The notes beneath the pieces were generated by a model. It was not told the origin of the DNA, made no database searches, and saw only the letters and a program-made list of their open reading frames with translations. From positions 1 to 8,974 of the forward strand of contig CACXCK010000015.1 in assembly GCA_902766135.1 (NCBI GenBank): a stretch of 8,974 nt of DNA. Direction: 5' to 3'. This stretch comes from an uncultured Erysipelotrichaceae bacterium. Its GTDB lineage: Bacteria > Bacillota_I > Bacilli_A > RF39 > UBA660. Below, in pieces: positions 6,520-8,974 of this stretch. A program made the position numbers and the translations under genes. Positions within the stretch are counted from its first letter, which is position 1. Every line of letters starts with the position of its first letter.

Positions 6520-7552
6520 CAGTTTTGTTATTTGTTTTACTGTCTAATTTCTTAAATTGATAATGCTCTCTAACTTTGTTTTCTATTTCTTCCAAAATTT
6601 GAGGATTTTCCTTTAAATACAATTTTGCATTTTCTTTTCCTTGCCCAATTTTTTCACCATTATAAGAATACCATGCTCCTGACTTCTCCATAATATTTAA
6701 ATCACTTGCAATATCAATAACTTCCCCTTCATGACTAACACCTTCACCATACATTATATCTACTGCCGCAGTTCTAAATGGTGGTGCAACTTTATTTTTT
6801 ACTACTTTAATATTTGTCCTATTTCCTATAACTTGGTCACCTTGCTTAATTTGTTCTCCACGTCTAACATCTAAACGAATGGTTGAATAAAATTTTAATG
6901 CTCTACCACCTGGTGTAGTTTCAGGATTTCCAAATAATACCCCAACCTTTTCACGTAATTGATTAATAAATATAGCTGTCGTCTTAGTTTTATTAATTGT
7001 TCCAGATAACTTTCTTAGAGCTTGACTCATAAGTCTAGCTTGAAGTCCCACATGACTATCTCCCATATCGCCATCTATTTCTGCCCGAGGAACTAATGCC
7101 GCTACTGAATCAATAACAATAATATTAACAGCTTCACTTCTAACAAGAGCCTCACATATTTCTAACGCTTGTTCTCCAGTATCAGGTTGTGAAAGTAATA
7201 ATTCATTTATATCTACACCCAAATTTTTGGCATAAACAGGATCTAAAGCATGTTCAGCATCGATAAAAGCAGCTCTTCCTCCTTGTTTTTGAACTTCTGC
7301 TATTGCTTGCAATGCAAAAGTAGTTTTACCAGAAGACTCTGGTCCATATATTTCTATAATTCTTCCCTTAGGAAATCCACCAACGCCTAAAGCTATATCT
7401 AACGCTAAAGAACCACTAGGCGTAACATCTATCTCCGTATGTTCTTGTGCCCCTAATTTCATAATAGCACCCTTACCAAATTGTTTTTCAATATCAGCAA
7501 GGACAGCTTCTAATGCCTTATCTTTATCCTTTAAATCTTTTGTTGTCTTCAT
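6509..7552 (-). CDS. recA: Recombinase RecA
   Basis: ATP-dependent strand-exchange protein for homologous recombination; its filament also triggers LexA self-cleavage in the SOS response. It has Walker A GPESSGKT (residues 70-77), a Walker B strand ending in VIDSVAALVPRAE (145-158), the INQLREKVGV segment (196-205) and the DNA-binding loop region GNPETTPGG (208-216). It ends in a polar, charged tail. Length is 347 residues, normal for the family. The start is the ATG with GGAGG 6 nt upstream. The open frame continues 25 codons further, but that stretch crosses the promoter and has no family similarity. It has its own promoter with an SOS-type operator upstream. cinA, often between pgsA and recA in Bacilli, is absent. 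Confidence 0.98.
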   Translation of the reverse strand: MKTTKDLKDKDKALEAVLADIEKQFGKGAIMKLGAQEHTEIDVTPSGSLALDIALGVGGFPKGRIIEIYGPESSGKTTFALQAIAEVQKQGGRAAFIDAEHALDPVYAKNLGVDINELLLSQPDTGEQALEICEALVRSEAVNIIVIDSVAALVPRAEIDGDMGDSHVGLQARLMSQALRKLSGTINKTKTTAIFINQLREKVGVLFGNPETTPGGRALKFYSTIRLDVRRGEQIKQGDQVIGNRTNIKVVKNKVAPPFRTAAVDIMYGEGVSHEGEVIDIASDLNIMEKSGAWYSYNGEKIGQGKENAKLYLKENPQILEEIENKVREHYQFKKLDSKTNNKTDKE

Positions 7553-7582
7553 AATAATCCTCCAAATTTCTTTAACAAAATA

Positions 7583-7611
7583 ATTGTATAATATAAAAAA
7601 ATATTTGTCAA
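7583..7611 (-). promoter_or_regulatory. Sigma-A promoter of recA
   Basis: Consensus TTGACA (7611-7606), an exact 17-nt spacer that is mostly A/T, and TACAAT (7588-7583). Transcription would begin near 7576, giving a leader of roughly 24 nt before the recA ATG. Confidence 0.8.
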
Positions 7612-7620
7612 CACTTTTAT

Positions 7621-7634
7621 CGAACAATTGTTTT
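7621..7634. promoter_or_regulatory. Probable LexA operator (SOS box) of recA
   Basis: CGAACAATTGTTTT on the plus strand, with the GAAC-N4-GTT core of the Firmicute SOS box; it fits 12 of 14 positions of the Bacillus consensus as I remember it. It sits 9 bases upstream of the recA -35. LexA is not in this window, so this rests on sequence and on recA being a standard SOS gene. Confidence 0.6.
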
Positions 7635-7690
7635 ATAATGGCCTTGTGCTCAAAAAAGGAAAGTTAGCTAAGCCAATTTAAAAAAATAGT

Positions 7691-7723
7691 AAAAAAAAAG
7701 AATCAATAATTAACAATTAATTC
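7691..7723 (-). terminator. Rho-independent terminator after the pgsA-like gene
   Basis: GAATTAAT pairs with ATTGATTC (8 bp, one G-U) around an 8-nt loop, followed by nine T on the minus strand. The 5' arm includes the TAA stop of the pgsA-like gene. It separates that unit from the recA promoter. The stem is AT-rich and so rather weak. Confidence 0.7.
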
Positions 7724-8304
7724 TTCATAAAATGTTCTTTAATCTGAAAATAATATATTAGCATTGATAAAACAGCAAAAACCGTACCAATGTATACAAA
7801 TAGCTCTGAAACATATATGCCCCATACTTCAAATGGCAAATTATAAAATAATGTAAGCATAACGCCTAACATCAAGAAAACATTCATCATCGTTGTATAC
7901 TTATTATTTTTTAATACCTTATTAGAACTCATCATACTTGTTTTAAAAGATGATACAACTATATCTCTTAAAACAACAACAATAGCTACGACTACCGAAA
8001 TAAAGCCTTGATAAGATAACAATATTAATAATCCATCAATGAGTATCTTATTAGAAATATCTTCCAAAATATTAAAACTAGTACCTTTACCCTTCTTTAA
8101 AAGTGAACTTTCTAAATAAAAAGTTAAACATGCAAGGGCAAATAAAACACCAGATAATATATAACGAATATCTACTAAAATACGTCCCATAACATAGAAT
8201 GAAGGAATATCAATTCCTATATCTTGAAAAGGAACATATAAAATAACTAATATAATAATACCTATTACTATTCTCGTTATTCTCAATTTATTAGCTGTAT
8301 TCAC
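7717..8304 (-). CDS. PgsA-like CDP-alcohol phosphatidyltransferase homologue, catalytic motif lost
   Basis: A 195-residue membrane protein with about five or six hydrophobic helices. The N-terminus MNTANKLRITRI, the LRDIVVSS segment (REFIV in active enzymes) and the overall pattern match phosphatidylglycerophosphate synthase, which joins CDP-diacylglycerol and glycerol-3-phosphate. The active-site signature D-x2-D-G-x2-A-R...G-x3-D-x3-D is degenerate. At the matching places I read T-F62-Y-L-E65-S66-S-L-L69-K70 and F77-x3-E81-x3-N85, so all four metal-binding Asp are replaced. The frame is intact, with ordinary codons and its own start and stop, so it is not a simple pseudogene. GTG at 8304 is chosen because GAGGTGA lies 6 nt upstream and because MN-x-x-NK-x-T/R is the family's usual start; TTG at 8310 would abut the binding site. 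It overlaps the rodZ-like gene by 14 nt. Normal PgsA activity is unlikely; a structural, regulatory or different role is possible. Confidence 0.85.
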   Translation of the reverse strand: MNTANKLRITRIVIGIIILVILYVPFQDIGIDIPSFYVMGRILVDIRYILSGVLFALACLTFYLESSLLKKGKGTSFNILEDISNKILIDGLLILLSYQGFISVVVAIVVVLRDIVVSSFKTSMMSSNKVLKNNKYTTMMNVFLMLGVMLTLFYNLPFEVWGIYVSELFVYIGTVFAVLSMLIYYFQIKEHFMKN

Positions 8305-8779
8305 AAGCAATCACCTCATCATTAAAAGTATTCAAAGAAAGTCTTGTCTTAGCAATTTCCAAAACACTCCAAACAACTATTACAATTGTTAAACATATAA
8401 TACACAAATAAATAGCAATATAAAGTTTCAAAGGATATTTCTTAGCTGGCTTGCTATAAGGAGAAGCAATTCTGTCGCTTTGTCTTTCCTTATTTTGTTC
8501 CATCACTTGTTTTTCAATATCTTTGACAGGAATCTTTGAAGTATGTTCAAACATATACTCTTGAAATTTGTCAGCAATTTCCCCTTCATTCAAACCAAGG
8601 TACTTAGCATAACTATTCAAATAATCTTTAAGTTCAAAAATATCTTTGAAACATCCAACATTACCATTTTCAATATTTTCTAATATTAATTCCTTAATCC
8701 CCAAATCATCACTTGCTTCTTGTAAAGAAACACCTGATTCTTCACGAGCACTTTTTAACATTTGACCTATCGAGTACAA
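8291..8779 (-). CDS. RodZ/YmfM-like helix-turn-helix membrane protein, short form
   Basis: A 162-residue protein with an N-terminal helix-turn-helix of the HTH_25/RodZ type (about 3-70; IGQMLKSAREESGVSLQEAS, then LENIENGN). A charged linker and a single membrane segment (about 119-143) follow, then only 19 residues outside. RodZ links the MreB cytoskeleton to the cell-wall elongation machinery; longer homologues carry an outer beta domain (DUF4115) that is missing here. The start is TTG at 8779-8777, with AAGGAG 8 nt upstream, and it gives the expected N-terminus. The frame upstream runs back into rnpB and has no suitable site, and the ATG at the seventh codon would cut into helix 1. It overlaps the PgsA-like gene by 14 nt. 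No clear promoter was found between it and rnpB. Position before pgsA and recA matches Bacillus ymfM. Confidence 0.85.
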   Translation of the reverse strand: MYSIGQMLKSAREESGVSLQEASDDLGIKELILENIENGNVGCFKDIFELKDYLNSYAKYLGLNEGEIADKFQEYMFEHTSKIPVKDIEKQVMEQNKERQSDRIASPYSKPAKKYPLKLYIAIYLCIICLTIVIVVWSVLEIAKTRLSLNTFNDEVIACEYS

Positions 8780-8805
8780 AATACTCACTCCTTTTTTAAA
8801 ATAAA

Positions 8806-8974
8806 AAAAATAACTTATAAGCCTTGTTCTGTACACAAAATGTGCGACAAATATTTATCTACCATAACGGTCCGTTACATCGTTTTTATTCCTAGTAACA
8901 GCTCCCCTACCAAATTTGGGTTTCTCGCATGTGGGGTTTACCACGTTCCACTTCCAAGGTTTCCCTTTTCTTCG
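8806..8974 (-). ncRNA. rnpB: RNase P RNA (rnpB), 3' part, continues beyond the window
   Basis: The catalytic RNA that trims tRNA 5' ends; only the 3' portion is present. Conserved blocks seen on the minus strand: GTGGAACGTGGTAAACCCC (about 8951-8933), GCGAGAAACCC followed by AAATTTGGTAGGGGA (about 8928-8903), a GTAGATAAAT block, and the 3' signature ACAGAACAAGGCTTAT (8832-8817). The AACCCAAATTTGGTAGGGGA block matches the Bacillus type-B form. The region near the 3' end is very compact, with only a CACA-TTTT-GTGT hairpin, as in some Mollicutes. A run of eight T (8810-8803) just after the signature probably marks the 3' end. The exact 3' end is approximate. Confidence 0.93.

Noticed and set aside
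7553..7627. N-terminal extension of recA by 25 codons
   Set aside because: It crosses the recA promoter, has no ribosome binding site, and encodes residues not found in RecA. The ATG at 7552 has GGAGG at ideal spacing.
7634..7639. TATAAT on the plus strand suggesting a divergent transcript from the recA upstream region
   Set aside because: No -35 at a usable distance, no TG extension, and no gene or RNA structure on the plus strand beyond it.
92..8779. Mycoplasma-type code with TGA read as Trp
   Set aside because: No gene has an internal TGA, Trp positions such as those in AlaRS motif 2 are TGG, and three genes end at TGA at natural lengths.
8780..8836. N-terminal extension of the RodZ-like protein
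   Set aside because: It runs through the rnpB 3' end and its T-run; the TTG at 8779 has the proper binding site and family-like N-terminus.
1..8974. Mobile elements, CRISPR arrays, tRNA genes, phage attachment sites
   Set aside because: No transposase, direct repeat array, tRNA fold or att-like duplication was seen. The dNMP-kinase-like gene resembles phage enzymes, but its neighbours are all housekeeping genes.

Overview
The window is a low-GC, AT-rich chromosomal segment in which every supported gene is on the minus strand. Gene content and order point to a Bacilli/Mollicutes-like Firmicute with a streamlined genome, plausibly an uncultured gut lineage; this placement is inference. The evidence is a type-B-like RNase P RNA, RNase Y, a YneF-family (UPF0154) protein, an alanine T-box leader, strong AGGAGG-type ribosome binding sites, and a rodZ/ymfM-pgsA-recA-rny order that matches the Bacillus locus without cinA. 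TGA is used as a stop, Trp sites are TGG, and no gene has an internal TGA, so the standard code applies.

In transcription order (high to low coordinates): the 3' part of rnpB enters from the right edge (about 8806-8974). It is followed closely by a short RodZ-like helix-turn-helix membrane protein starting at TTG (8291-8779). This overlaps by 14 nt a PgsA-type CDP-alcohol phosphatidyltransferase homologue starting at GTG (7717-8304), which has lost the catalytic aspartates. A hairpin terminator closes that unit. recA (6509-7552) has its own sigma-A promoter and a LexA-like operator. rny (4822-6375) has its own promoter and is coupled to a yneF-like gene (4603-4812), ending in a strong terminator.

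Next is a monocistronic unit for an unrecognised membrane-anchored acidic protein (3844-4473), with a promoter and terminator. An AI-2E family membrane protein (2599-3771) follows, with an extended -10 promoter. The last unit is a T-box leader with a GCU (Ala) specifier (about 2371-2548), a small P-loop nucleotide-kinase-like gene (1831-2355), and an unusually short alanyl-tRNA synthetase (92-1834, ATGA overlap), closed by a terminator at 41-83.

The genes cover RNA processing (rnpB, rny), DNA repair (recA), envelope functions (rodZ-like, pgsA-like, AI-2E) and translation (alaS). The most unusual items are the PgsA homologue without its active site at the usual pgsA locus, the compact AlaRS lacking both the barrel insert before the editing domain and the C-terminal domain, and a nucleotide-kinase-like gene placed under tRNA-Ala T-box control. 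No mobile element, CRISPR array or tRNA gene was seen. No stretch longer than 300 bases lacks a gene.
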